A stretch of 64,000 bases of DNA from Patagioenas fasciata (Eukaryota > Chordata > Aves > Columbiformes > Columbidae): positions 3,224,001-3,288,000 of the forward strand of contig NW_027288732.1 in NCBI RefSeq assembly GCF_037038585.1, written 5' to 3'. Below, in pieces: positions 46,801 to 58,232 of this stretch. A program made the position numbers and the translations under genes. The notes beneath the pieces are model-generated. The model was not told the DNA's origin. It saw nothing but the letters and a program-made list of their open reading frames with translations, and searched no databases. The number at the start of each line of letters is the position of its first letter. The first letter of the stretch is position 1.

Positions 46801-49800
46801 AAGTACCCAGGAGTTCAGGGGGAACCCAGGCGTTTTGAGGGGACCCAGGAGTGCCCCAAAGTACCCAAGAGTTCAGGAGGGGACCCAGGAGTTCAGGAGA
46901 GACCCACCCAGGAGTTCGGGAGGGGACCCAGCAGTGCCCCAAAGGACCTAGGAGTTCTGAGGGGACCCAAGAGTTCACCAAAGACCCAAGAGTTCAGGAG
47001 TGGACCCAGGAGTACCCCAAAGGATCCAGAGTTCAGGAGGGGACCCTCCCAGGACTTCAGGAGGGGACCCTCCCAGGACTTCAGGAGGGGACCCTCCCAG
47101 GACTTCAGGAGGGGACCCTCCCAGGACTTCAGGAGGGGACCCGCCCAGGAGTTCAGGAGGGGACCCGCCCAGGAGTTCAGGAGGGGACCCGCCCAGGAGT
47201 TCAGGAGGGGACCCGCCCAGGAGTTCAGGAGGGGACCCGCCCAGGAGTTCAGGAGGGGACCTAGGAGTTCAGGGGGTAACCCAAGAGTTCAGGAGCGGAC
47301 CCAGGAGTTCAGGAGAGGACCCAGGAGTGCCCCAAGGTACCCAGGAGTTCAGGAGGGGACCGAGGAGTACCCCAAAGGATCCAGAGTTCAGGAAGGGACC
47401 CAGGAGTTCGGGAGGGGACCCACCCAAGAGTTCGGGAGGGGACCCACCCAGGAGTTCGGGAGGGCCCCACCCAGGAGTTCGGGAGGGCCCCACCCAGGAG
47501 TTCGGGAGGGCCCCACCCAGGAGTTCGGGAGGGCCCCACCCAGGAGTTCGGGAGGGCCCCACCCAGGAGTTCGGGGGGGGACCGAAGAGTTCAGAAGGTG
47601 AACCAGGAGTGCCCCAAGGTACCCAGGAGTTCAGGAGGGAACCCAGCAGTGCCCCAAAGGACCCAGGAGTTCAGGGGGGAACCCAGGAGTTCGGAGGGGA
47701 TCCAGGAGTGCCCCAAAGGACCCAGGAGTTCAGGGGGGAACCCAGGAGTTCGGAGGGGACCCAGATGTTCAGGAGGGGACCGAGGAGCACCCCAAAGGAT
47801 CCAGTCTTCAGGAGGGGACCCAGGAGTGCCCCAAAGGATCCAGAGTTCAGGAAGGGACCCAAGAGTTCAGGAGGGGACCCACCCAGGAGTTCGGGAGGGG
47901 ACCCACCCAGGAGTTCAGGGGGGGACCAGGAGTTCAGGAGGGGACCCAGGAGTTCAGGAGAGGACCCAGGAGTTCAGGAGGGGACCCAGGAGTTCAGGAG
48001 AGGACCCAGGAGTGCCCCAAAGGACCCAGCAGTTCAGGAGGGGACCCAGCCAGGAGTTCAGGAGGGGACCGAGGAGTTCAGGAGGGGACCCAGGAGTTCA
48101 GGGGGGACCCAGGAGTTCAGGGGGGACCCAGGAGTTCAGGGGGGACCCAGGAGTTCAGGAGCGGGCCCCCACAGAAGTTCACGAGGGCACCCAAGAGTTC
48201 AGGGCGGGACCCAGGAGTGCCCCAAAGGACCCAGGACTTCAGCGGGGGACCCCAGAGTGCCCCAAAGGACCCAGGAGTTCAGGGGGGAACCCAGGAGTGC
48301 CCCAAAGTACCCAGGAATTCAGGGGGAACCCAGGCGTTCTGAGGGGACCCAGGAGTGCCCCAACAGACCCAGGAGTTCAGGGGGGAACACAGGAGTTCGG
48401 AGGGGACCCAGGAGTTCAGTAGGGGACCCAGGCGTTCTGAGGGTACCCAGGAGTGCCCCAAAGTACCCAGGAGTTCGGGAGGGGACCCACCCAGGAGTTC
48501 AGGAGGGGACCCAGCAGTGCCCCAAAGGACCCAAAAGTTCAGGAGGGACCCACCCAGGAGTTTATGGCGGGACCCACCCAGGACTTCAGGAGGGGACCCA
48601 TTCAGGAGTTCAGGAGGGGGACCAGGAGTGCCCCAAAGGACCCAAGAGTTCAGGAGGGGAGCCAGGATTGCCCCAAAGGATCCAGAGTTCAGGAGGGGAC
48701 CCGCCCAGGAGTTCAGGAGGGGACCCGCCCAGGAGTTCTGAGGGGACCCGCCCAGGAGTTCTGAGGGGACCCGCCCAGGAGTTCAGGAGGGGACCAGGAG
48801 TTCAGGGAGGGACTGAAGAATTCAGGAGGGGACCTAGGAGTTCAGGGGGTAACCCAAGAGTTCAGGAGCGGACCCAGGAGTTCAGGAGAGGACCCAGGAG
48901 TGCCCCAAAGGACCCAGGAGTTCAGGAGGGGACCCAGCAGTGCCCCAAAGGACCCAGGAGTTCAGGGGGGAACCCAGGAGTGCCCCAAAGTACCCAGGAG
49001 TTCAGGGGGAACCCAGGCGTTTTGAGGGGACCCAGGAGTGCCCCAAAGTACCCAAGAGTTCAGGAGGGGACCCAGGAGTTCAGGAGAGACCCACCCAGGA
49101 GTTCGGGAGGGGACCCAGCAGTGCCCCAAAGGACCTAGGAGTTCTGAGGGGACCCAAGAGTTCACCAAAGACCCAAGAGTTCAGGAGTGGACCCAGGAGT
49201 ACCCCAAAGGATCCAGAGTTCAGGAGGGGACCCTCCCAGGACTTCAGGAGGGGACCCTCCCAGGACTTCAGGAGGGGACCCGCCCAGGAGTTCAGGAGGG
49301 GACCCGCCCAGGAGTTCAGGAGGGGACCCGCCCAGGAGTTCAGGAGGGGACCCGCCCAGGAGTTCAGGAGGGGACCCGCCCAGGAGTTCAGGAGGGGACC
49401 CGCCCAGGAGTTCAGGAGGGGACCTAGGAGTTCAGGGGGTAACCCAAGAGTTCAGGAGCGGACCCAGGAGTTCAGGAGAGGACCCAGGAGTGCCCCAAGG
49501 TACCCAGGAGTTCAGGAGGGGACCGAGGAGTACCCCAAAGGATCCAGAGTTCAGGAAGGGACCCAGGAGTTCGGGAGGGGACCCACCCAGGAGTTCGGGA
49601 GGGGACCCACCCAGGAGTTCGGGAGGGGACCCACCCAGGAGTTCGGGAGGGCCCCACCCAGGAGTTCGGGAGGGCCCCACCCAGGAGTTCAAGAGGGCCC
49701 CACCCAGGAGTTCGGGGGGGGACCGAAGAGTTCAGAAGGTGAACCAGGAGTGCCCCAAGGTACCCAGGAGTTCAGGAGGGAACCCAGCAGTGCCCCAAAG

Positions 49801-50520
49801 GACCCAGGAGTTCAGGGGGGAACCCAGGAGTTCGGAGGGGATCCAGGAGTGCCCCAAAGGACCCAGGAGTTCAGGGGGGAACCCAGGAGTTCGGAGGGGA
49901 CCCAGATGTTCAGGAGGGGACCGAGGAGCACCCCAAAGGATCCAGTCTTCAGGAGGGGACCCAGGAGTGCCCCAAAGGATCCAGAGTTCAGGAAGGGACC
50001 CAAGAGTTCAGGAGGGGACCCACCCAGGAGTTCGGGAGGGGACCCACCCAGGAGTTCGGGAGGGGACCCAGGAGTTCAGGAGGGGACCCAGGAGTTCAGG
50101 AGGGGACCCAGGAGTTCAGGAGAGGACCCAGGAGTTCAGGAGGGGACCCAGGAGTTCAGGAGAGGACCCAGGAGTGCCCCAAAGGACCCAGCAGTTCAGG
50201 AGGGGACCCAGCCAGGAGTTCAGGAGGGGACCGAGGAGTTCAGGAGGGGACCCAGGAGTGCCCCAAAGGACCCAGGAGTTCAGGGGGGACCCAGGAGTTC
50301 AGGGGGGACCCAGGAGTTCAGGAGCGGGCCCCCACAGAAGTTCACGAGGGCACCCAAGAGTTCAGGGCGGGACCCAGGAGTGCCCCAAAGGACCCAGGAC
50401 TTCAGCGGGGGACCCCAGAGTGCCCCAAAGGACCCAGGAGTTCAGGGGGGAACCCAGGAGTGCCCCAAAGTACCCAGGAATTCAGGGGGAACCCAGGCGT
50501 TCTGAGGGGACCCAGGAGTG
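43900..50520 (+). repeat. Higher-order repeats of about 2.2-2.7 kb
   Basis: The stretch starting near 44047 (GCCCCAAAGGACCC through the TTTTGAGG variant to the TCCC/GGACTTC block) recurs at 46753 and 48940, offsets 2,706 and 2,187 bp. The CGTTTTGAGGGG variant (in place of CGTTCTGAGGGG) is a private tag of these three copies at 44127, 46830 and 49018. Confidence 0.75.
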
Positions 50521-50694
50521 CCCCAACGGACCCAGGAGTTCAGTGGGGAACCCAGGAGTTCTGAGGGGACCCAAGAGTTCAGGAGGGCATTCAAGAGTTC
50601 AGGAGGGAGCCACCCAGGAGTTCAGGAGGGAGCCACCCAGGAGTTCAGGAGGGAGCCACCCAGGAGTTCAGGAGGGAGCCACCCAGGAGTTCAG

Positions 50695-53600
50695 GAGGGG
50701 ACTGGGGGTTCAGGGGGGGACCCAGGAGATCAGGGGGGCCCCCAAGAGCTCAGGGGGGGACTGAAGAGTTCGGGGGGGGACTGAAGAGTTCAGGAGGGAA
50801 CCCACCCAGGAGTTCAAGAGGGGACTCAGCAGTTCAGGAGGGACACAGCAGTTCAGGGGGGAACCCAGGAGTGCCCCAAAGGACCCACGAGTTCAGGAGG
50901 GGACTCAGGAGTTCAGGATGGGACCCAGGAGTGCCCCAAAGGATCCAGAGTTCAGGAGGGGACCCAAGAGCTCAGTGCGGGACCCAGCAGTTGAGGAGGG
51001 AACCCAGGAGTGCCCCAAAGGACCCAGGAGTGCCCCAAAGGACCCAGGAGTTAAGGAGGGCTCCCAAGAGTTCCGGGGGGGGACCCAAGAGTTCCGGGAG
51101 GGGACCCAGCAGTGGCCCAAACGACCCAGGAGTTCTGAGGGGACCCAGGAGTGCCCCAAAAAACAAAAGAGTTCAGGAGGGGACCCAGGAGTGCCCCAAA
51201 GGACCCACGAGTTCAGGAGGAGACCCAGGAGTGCTCCAAAGGACCGAAGAGTTCAGGAGGGGACCCAGGAGTTCAGGAGGGCACCCAAGAGTTCAGGAGG
51301 GGACCCAGCAGTGCTCCAAGGGACCCAGGAGTTCAGGGGGGAACCCAGGAGTTCTGAGGGGAACCCAGGAGTTCCTTAAAGCACCCAAGAGTTCAGGAGG
51401 GGACCCAGGAGTGCCCCAAAGGATCCAGAGTTCAGGAGGGGATCCAGGAGTGCCCCAAAGGATCCAGAGTTCAGGAGGGGACCCAGGATTTCAGGAGGGC
51501 CCCACCCAGGAGTTCAGGAGTGGACCCAGGAGTGCGCAAAAGGACCCAAGAGTTCAGGGGGGACCCACCCAGGAGTTCAGGGGGGGACCCACCCAGGAGT
51601 TCAGGGGGGGGACCGAAAAGTTCAGGAGGGGACCAGGAGTTCAGGAGGGGACCCAGGAGTGCCCCAAAGGACCGAAGAGTTCAGGAGGGACCCAGGAGTT
51701 CAGGAGGGACCCAGGAGTTCAGGAGCGGGCCCACACAGGAGTTCAGGAGGGGGGGACCCAAGAGTTCAGGGCGGGACCCAGGAGTGCCCCAAGGACCCAG
51801 GAGTTCAGTGGGGAACCCAGAAATTCAGGAGGGGACCGAGGAGTACCCCAAAGGATCCAGAGTTCAGGAAGGGACCCAGGAGTTCGGGAGGGGACCCACC
51901 CAGGAGTTCGGGAGGGGACCCACCCAGGAGTTCGAGAGGGCCCCACCCAGGATTTCAAGAGGGCCCCACCCAGGAGTTCAAGAGGGCCCCACCCAGGAGT
52001 TCGGGGGGGGACCGAAGGGTTCAGAAGGTGAACCAGGAGTGCCCCAAAGGACCCAGGAGTGCCCCAAGGTACCCAGGAGTTCAGGAGGGAACCCAGCAGT
52101 GCCCCAAAGGACCCAGGAGTTCAGGGGGGAACCCAGGAGTTCGGAGGGGATCCAGGAGTGCCCCAAAGGACCCAGGAGTTCAGGGGGGAACCCAGGAGTT
52201 CGGAGGGGACCCAGATGTTCAGGAGGAGACCCAGAAGTTCAGGAGGGGACCGAGGAGCACCCCAAAGGATCCAGTCTTCAGGAGGGGACCCAGGAGTGCC
52301 CCAAAGGATCCAGAGTTCAGGAAGGGACCCAAGAGTTCAGGAGGGGACCCACCCAGGAGTTCGGGAGGGGACCCACCCAGGAGTTCAGGGGGGGACCGGG
52401 AGTTCAGGGGGTAACCCAGGAGTTCAGGAGGGGACCCAGGAGTTCAGGAGAGGACCCAGGAGTTCAGGAGAGGACCCAGGAGTTCAGGAGAGGACCCAGG
52501 AGTTCAGGAGAGGACCCAGGAGTGCCCCAAAGGACCCAGGAGTTCAGAGTGAATCCAGGAGTTCAGGAGGGACCCACCCAGGATTTCGGGAGGGGACCCA
52601 ACCAGGAGTTCGGGAGGGGACCCAGCAGTGCCCCAAAGGACCCAGGATTTCAGGGGGGAACCCAGGAGTGCCCCAAAGGATCCAGAGTTCAGGAGGGGTC
52701 CCACCCAGGAGTTCAGGAGGGGTTCCAGCCAGGAGTGCACCAAAGGACCCAGGATTTCAGGGGGGAACCCAGGAGTTCTGAGGGGACCCAGGAGTGCCCC
52801 AAAGTACCCAGGAGTTCGGGAGGGGACCCACCCAGGAGTTCGGGAGGGGACCCAGCAGTGCCCCAAAGGACCCAGGAGTTCAGGGGGGAACCCAGGAGTG
52901 CCCCAAAGGATCCAGAGTTCAGGAGGGGTCCCACCCAGGAGTTCAGGAGGGGTCCCACCCAGGACTGCACCAAAGCACCCAGGAGTTCAGGGGGGAACCC
53001 AGGAGTGCCCCAAAGGATCCAGAGTTCAGGAGGGGTCCCACCCAGGAGTTCAGGAGGGGTCCCACCCAGGAGTGCCCCAAAGTACCCAGGAGTTCGGGAG
53101 GGGACCCACCCAGGAGTTCAAGAGGGCCCCACCCAGGAGTTCGGGGGGGGACCGAAGAGTTCAGGAGGGGGACCAGGAGTGCCCCAAAGGACCCAGGAGT
53201 GTCCCAAGGTACCCAGGAGTTCAGGAGGGGAGCCAGCAGTGCCCCAAAGGACCCAGAAGTTCAGGGGGGAACCCAGGAGTTCGGAGGGGACCCAGGAGTT
53301 CAGGAGGGGCCCAGGAGTGCCCCAAAGGACCCACGAGTTCAGGAGGGGACCCAGGAGTTCAGGAGGGGACCCAGGAGTGCCCCAAAGGATCCAGAGTTCA
53401 GGAGGGGCCCCAGGAGTTCAGGAGGGGCCCACCCAGGAGTTCAGGAGGGCCCCACCCAGGAGTTCAGGAGGGCCCCACCCAGGAGTGCCCCAAAGGACCC
53501 AGCAGTTCAGGAGGGGACCCACCCAGGAGTTCAGGAGGGACCCAGCCAGGAGTTCAGGAGGGGACCGAGGAGTTCAGGGGGGACCCAGGAGTTCAGGAGC

Positions 53601-56600
53601 GGGCCCCCACAGAAGTTCACGAGGGCACCCAAGAGTTCAGGGCGGGACCCAGGAGTGCCCCAAAGGACCCAGGACTTCAGCGGGGGACCCCAGAGTGCCC
53701 CAAAGGACCCAGGAGTTCAGGTGGGAACCCAGGAGTGCCCCAAAGTACCCAGGAGTTCAGGGGGAACCCAGGCGTTCTGAGGGGACCCAGGAGTGCCCCA
53801 ACGGACCCAGGAGTTCAGTGGGGAACCCAGGAGTTCTGAGGGGACCCAAGAGTTAAGGAGGGCATTCAAGAGTTCAGGAGGGAGCCACCCAGGAGTTCAG
53901 GAGGGAGCCACCCAGGAGTTCAGGAGGGAGCCACCCAGGAGTTCAGGAGGGGACTGGGGGTTCAGGGGGGGACCCAGGAGATCAGGGGGGCCCCCAAGAG
54001 CTCAGGGGGGGACTGAAGAGTTCGGGGGGGGACTGAAGAGTTCGGGGGGGGACCCACCCAGGAGTTCAAGAGGGGACTCAGCAGTTCAGGAGGGACACAG
54101 CAGTTCAGGGGGGAACCCAGGAGTGCCCCAAAGGACCCACGAGTTCAGGAGGGGACTCAGGAGTTCAGGATGGGACCCAGGAGTGCCCCAAAGGATCCAG
54201 AGTTCAGGAGGGGACCCAAGAGCTCAGTGCGGGACCCAGCAGTTGAGGAGGGAACCCAGGAGTGCCCCAAAGGACCCAGGAGTGCCCCAAAGGACCCAGG
54301 AGTTCCGGGGGGGGACCCAAGAGTTCCGGGGGGGGACCCAGCAGTGGCCCAAACGACCCAGGAGTTCTAAGGGGACCCAGGAGTGCCCCAAAGGACCCAC
54401 GAGTTCAGGAGGGGACCCAGGAGTGCCCCAAAGGACCCACGAGTTCAGGAGGGGACCCAGGAGTGCTCCAAGGGACCCAGGAGTTCAGGGGGGAACCCAG
54501 GAGTTCTGAGGGGAACCCAGGAGTTCCTTAAAGCACCCAAGAGTTCAGGAGGGGACCCAGGAGTGCCCCAAAGGATCCAGAGTTCAGGAGGGGATCCAGG
54601 AGTGCCCCAAAGGATCCAGAGTTCAGGAGGGGACCCAGGATTTCAGGAGGGCCCCACCCAGGAGTTCAGGAGTGTACCCAGGAGTGCCCCAAAGGACCCA
54701 GGAGTTCAGGGGGGGACCCACCCAGGAGTTCAGGGGGGGACCCACCCAGGAGTTCAGGGGGGGACCCACCCAGGAGTTCAGGGGGGGGACCCACCCAGGA
54801 GTTCAGGGGGGGACCAGGAGTTCAGGAGGGGACCCAGGAGTGCCCCAAAGGACCGAAGAGTTCAGGAGGGACCCAGGAGTTCAGGAGGGACCCAGGAGTT
54901 CAGGAGCGGGCCCACACAGGAGTTCAGGAGGGGGGGACCCAAGAGTTCAGGGCGGGACCCAGGAGTGCCCCAAGGACCCAGGAGTTCAGTGGGGAACCCA
55001 GGAGTGCCCCAAAGGACCCAAGAGATCAAGAGGGACCCACCCAGGAGTTCAGGAGGGACCCACCCAGGAGTTCAGGAGGGGACTGTGGGTTCAGGGGGGG
55101 ACCCAGGAGTTCAGGAGGGTAACCAGGAGATCATGGGGGCCCCAGGAGCTCAGGGGGGACTGAAGAGTTCAGGAGGGGACCCACCCAGGAGTTCAGGAGG
55201 GGACCCAGCAGTGCCCCAAAGGACCCAGGAGTTCAGGGGGGGACCCACCCAGGAATTCACGGGGGACCCACCCAGGAGTTCAGGAGGGACCCAGGAGTTC
55301 AGGAGCGGGCCCCCACAGAAGTTCACGAGGGCACCCAAGAGTTCAGGGCAGGACCCAGGAGTGCCCCAAAGGACCCAGGACTTCAGCGGGGGACCCCAGA
55401 GTGCCCCAAGGGACCCAGGAGTTCAGGAGGGAACCCAGGAGTGCCCCAAAGTACCGAGGAGTTCAGGGGGAACCCAGGCGTTCTGAGGGGACCCAGGAGT
55501 GCCCCAACGGACCCAGGAGTTCAGTGGGGAACCCAGGAGTTCTGAGGGGACCCAAGAGTTAAGGAGGGCATTCAAGAGTTCAGGAGGGAGCCACCCAGGA
55601 GTTCAGGAGGGAGCCACCCAGGAGTTCAGGAGGGAGCCACCCAGGAGTTCAGGAGGGGACTGGGGGTTCAGGGGGGGACCCAGGAGATCAGGGGGGCCCC
55701 CAAGAGCTCAGGGGGGGACTGAAGAGTTCGGGGGGGGACTGAAGAGTTCAGGAGGGGACCCACCCATGAGTTCAAGAGGGGACCCAGCAGTTCAGGAGGG
55801 ACCCAGCAGTTCAGGGGGGAACCCAGGAGTGCCCCAAAGGACCCACGAGTTCAGGAGGGGACTCAGGAGTTCAGGATGGGACCCAGGAGTGCCCCAAAGG
55901 ATCCAGAGTTCAGGAGGGGACCCAAGAGCTCAGTGCGGGACCCAGCAGTTGAGGAGGGAACCCAGGAGTGCCCCAAAGGACCCAGGAGTGCCCCAAAGGA
56001 CCCAGGAGTTAAGGAGGGCTCCCAAGAGTTCCGGGGGGGGACCCAAGAGTTCCGGGGGGGGACCCAGCAGTGGCCCAAACGACCCAGGAGTTCTGAGGGG
56101 ACCCAGGAGTGCCCCAAAAAACAAAAGAGTTCAGGAGGGGACCCAGGAGTGCCCCAAAGGACCCACGAGTTCAGGAGGGGACCCAGGAGTGCTCCAAAGG
56201 ACCGAAGAGTTCAGGAGGGGACCCAGGAGTTCAGGAGGGCACCCAAGAGTTCAGGAGGGGACCCAGCAGTGCTCCAAGGGACCCAGGAGTTCAGGGGGGA
56301 ACCCAGGAGTTCTGAGGGGAACCCAGGAGTTCCCTAAAGCACCCAAGAGTTCAGGAGGGGACCCAGGAGTGCCCCAAAGGATCCAGAGTTCAGGAGGGGA
56401 TCCAGGAGTGCCCCAAAGGATCCAGAGTTCAGGAGGGGACCCAGGATTTCAGGAGGGCCCCACCCAGGAGTTCAGGAGTGGACCCAGGAGTGCCCCAAAG
56501 GACCCAAGAGTTCAGGGGGGGACCCACCCAGGAGTTCAGGGGGGGACCCACCCAGGAGTTCGGGGGGGGACCGAAGAGTTCAGGAGGGGACCCAGGAGTG

Positions 56601-57000
56601 CCCCAAAGGACCGAAGAGTTCAGGAGGGACCCAGGAGTTCAGGAGGGACCCAGGAGTTCAGGAGGGGGCCCACACAGGAGTTCAGGAGGGGGGGACCCAA
56701 GAGTTCAGGGCGGGACCCAGGAGTGCCCCAAGGACCCAGGAGTTCAGTGGGGAACCCAGGAGTGCCCCAAAGGACCCAAGAGTTCAGGAGGGCACCCAAG
56801 AGATCAAGAGGGACCCACCCAGGAGTTCAGGAGGGACCCACCCAGGAGTTCAGGAGGGGACTGTGGGTTCAGGGGGGGACTCAGGAGTTCAGGAGGGTAA
56901 CCAGGAGATCATGGGGGCCCCAGGAGCTCAGGGGGGACTGAAGAGTTCAGGAGGGGACCCACCCAGGAGTTCAGGAGGGGACCCAGCAGTGCCCCAAAGG
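50695..57000 (+). repeat. 3' end higher-order repeats with G7 runs, ~1.6-1.7 kb
   Basis: A distinct block (GACTGGGGGTTCAGG, then GGGGGGCCCCCAAGAGCTC) occurs at about 50698, 53950 and 55652: offsets 3,252 (about twice 1,626) and 1,702. These units lack the EcoRI marker and carry runs of six to eight Gs. The change marks a compositionally different domain next to the LRR exon. Confidence 0.75.
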
Positions 57001-57097
57001 ACCCAGGAGTTCAGGGGGGGACCCACCCAGGAATTCATGGGGGACCCACCCAGGAGTTCAGGAGGGACCCAGGCATCCGGCTGCCCATCCTCCGCAG

Positions 57098-57185
57098 GTT
57101 CTGGACTTGTCACTCAATGAGGTCACAACTCTGCAGGGTTTCCCACCCCTCCACCACCTGGAGGAGCTGGATCTCCATGGAAACC
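57098..57185 (+). CDS. Penultimate exon of an LRR-protein gene
   Basis: After a polypyrimidine/CTCCGCAG acceptor, 88 nt read VLDLSLNEVTTL, then FPPLHHLEELDLHGN, an SDS22-like leucine-rich repeat (LxxLxLxxN spacing). The exon ends in phase 1 (one base, C), and joining to the next exon keeps the LRR register, so the boundary is well supported. The expected GT donor reads AT (ATGAGAACC at 57186): a single G-to-A change from GTGAGA would explain it. The acceptor is about 25 bp from the last minisatellite monomer. Preceding exons are not in the window. The gene identity is not recognised; LRRs of this class mediate protein-protein contacts. Confidence 0.7.
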
Positions 57186-57350
57186 ATGAGAACCAAGGGG
57201 GCACTGGGAGGGACTGGGAGACACTGAGGGGTCAGTGGGGGTCAATGGGGATCAGTGCGACCGGATCAAAGGGAACTGGGGTGAACTGGTGTGAACTGGG
57301 GGTGCTGGGGTCAGGCTCTGATTGGTTCCTCCCTTTGACTCTGACCTTAG

Positions 57351-57499
57351 TGATTGGCGACATTTCCGCCCTCACCCCATTGGCCGCCTGCCCCCAGCTG
57401 CACCGCATCCGATTGGCCGACACGTCCTTGGCCGCCGCCCCCGATCGCTGCGCCCGCCTGGCCGAGCTCCTCCCGCAGGTGACCATCGCTCTCACCTGA
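57351..57499 (+). CDS. Last exon of the LRR-protein gene
   Basis: Acceptor TGACCTTAG at 57342-57350; the first two bases complete a leucine codon, then IGDISALTPLAACPQLHRI continues the LRR, followed by an alanine-rich cap and stop TGA at 57497-57499 (ending PQVTIALT). High GC third positions and no internal stop indicate real or recently real coding sequence. The intron before it is only 165 bp, G-rich and made of short CAGTGGGGGTC-like words, typical of avian microchromosome genes. The 3' UTR is about 65 bp to the poly(A) signal. The gene could be functional with upstream exons beyond the array, or an orphan gene tail. Confidence 0.72.
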
Positions 57500-57563
57500 T
57501 TCGTCGGTGCCTCTGAAGACTCCGCCCACTCCAGCACAACCCACCTTAAAACACGGGGCGGGC

Positions 57564-57573
57564 AATAAATAAA
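57564..57573 (+). terminator. Poly(A) signal of LRR gene
   Basis: AATAAATAAA, two overlapping signals, followed by a GTGATGTT/GTTTGTGTG-rich downstream element at 57575-57606. Cleavage is expected near 57590. Confidence 0.85.
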
Positions 57574-57734
57574 GTGATGTTACCACAATGCAAGTCCGTT
57601 TGTGTGACCCCAGCCTCGTCTGGTTCTGAGCGCGTGTCTGTCAGACGGCTGCTTTACTCTTACAAGTTCACTGCTGTGCGATTGTGATGGCGAAGGGCAA
57701 TGCAAGATAGAAGGGTTTGTTCTGCTGGGGGTCA

Positions 57735-57800
57735 CCACCCGCCCCCCGCGTCTGAGCGGGCCAATCAGAGGGCACGGGAGGGCTGGAGGGGCGGAGCGCT
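57735..57800 (+). promoter_or_regulatory. GC-rich promoter-like segment
   Basis: CCGCCCCCCGCG, a CCAAT box (CCAATCAG at 57761) and a GC box (GGGGCGGAGC at 57788) within 60 bp, 170 bp downstream of the poly(A) signal. This is the layout of a CpG-rich promoter. No coding exon was found downstream before the right arm, so it may drive a non-coding transcript or a divergent gene, or be a relic. Confidence 0.45.
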
Positions 57801-57829
57801 GGTGTCCGTGCGGGAATTTGTCACCGTGC

Positions 57830-58085
57830 GGCGTGCGTTCGACTTTGTCCTTGTCTCTGTCTGTGAGCGTGTGGGACTCCGTGCCGTGTGAGTGTTGGAC
57901 TTTGCTGTGTCTATGTGTGTGCATAGGACTCAGTGTCACTGTCCGTGTGCCGGACTTGGCATCCGTGTGGGCGCGTTAGACTCGGTGTCTATCGCTGTTG
58001 TGTGCGAGTGTCGGACTTTGTCTGTCTGTGTGTGCCAGTCTTTGTTTCTGTGAGTGCTGGACTCTGTCCGAGTGTGTGTTTGATG
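57830..58085 (+). repeat. Degenerate GT-rich repeat with GGACT core
   Basis: About eight irregular copies of a GTGTGNGNGTNGGACTNNGTGTC-type motif at roughly 57840, 57876, 57896, 57926, 57951, 57979, 58014 and 58050, with spacing of 20-36 bp. Plus strand T/G-rich; no ORF support. Confidence 0.6.
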
Positions 58086-58232
58086 GAGTTTGAGCGAACC
58101 GATTGGTGAGGTTGAATGGGATCGCGTGTGCAGTTCTGGCAGGGTTTCTATTGGACAGCATGTCAGATTATTTAAATTGCCAAACTAAAAATAAAATACA
58201 AACTAAACTTCCTTGTTGTTGTTTTTTCTTCA

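Larger units (their letters stand above)
14037..57070 (+). repeat. 43-kb complex G-rich minisatellite
   Basis: A continuous array of 20-25-bp monomers built on GACCCAGGAGTTCAGGAGG. Main types: GACCCAGGAGTTCAGGAGGGG (21 bp), ACCCAGGAGTGCCCCAAAGG (20 bp), and 25-bp forms with four extra bases after GACCC (ACCC, ATTC, GCCC or TCCC). Monomers lack stop codons, so long ORFs (up to 778 codons at 51520-53856) appear in every plus frame and several minus frames; this is a composition effect, not coding. The plus strand is strongly G/purine-rich. It lies directly upstream of an LRR exon and would be intronic. It shows higher-order repeats of about 1-3 kb and locally homogeneous 25-bp blocks. Confidence 0.97.

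Noticed and set aside
14037..50000. Canonical G-quadruplex motifs throughout the array
   Set aside because: In most monomers G-runs of four are about 17 nt apart, longer than canonical loops; only the blocks with longer G-runs are reasonable candidates.
51520..53856. 778-codon open frame rich in P, R, S, G, E and Q in the minisatellite
   Set aside because: All plus frames and several minus frames of the array are open because the monomers contain no stop codons. Composition is dictated by the repeat, there is no start context, and frames change with every non-multiple-of-three monomer.
14037..57070. CRISPR-like array of direct repeats
   Set aside because: Monomers are contiguous with no unique spacers and the context is vertebrate; it is a minisatellite.
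57098..57499. Naming the LRR gene (for example TONSL or PPP1R7)
   Set aside because: Only about 78 residues are visible and the SDS22-like repeat pattern is shared by many proteins; I cannot match it to one gene with confidence.
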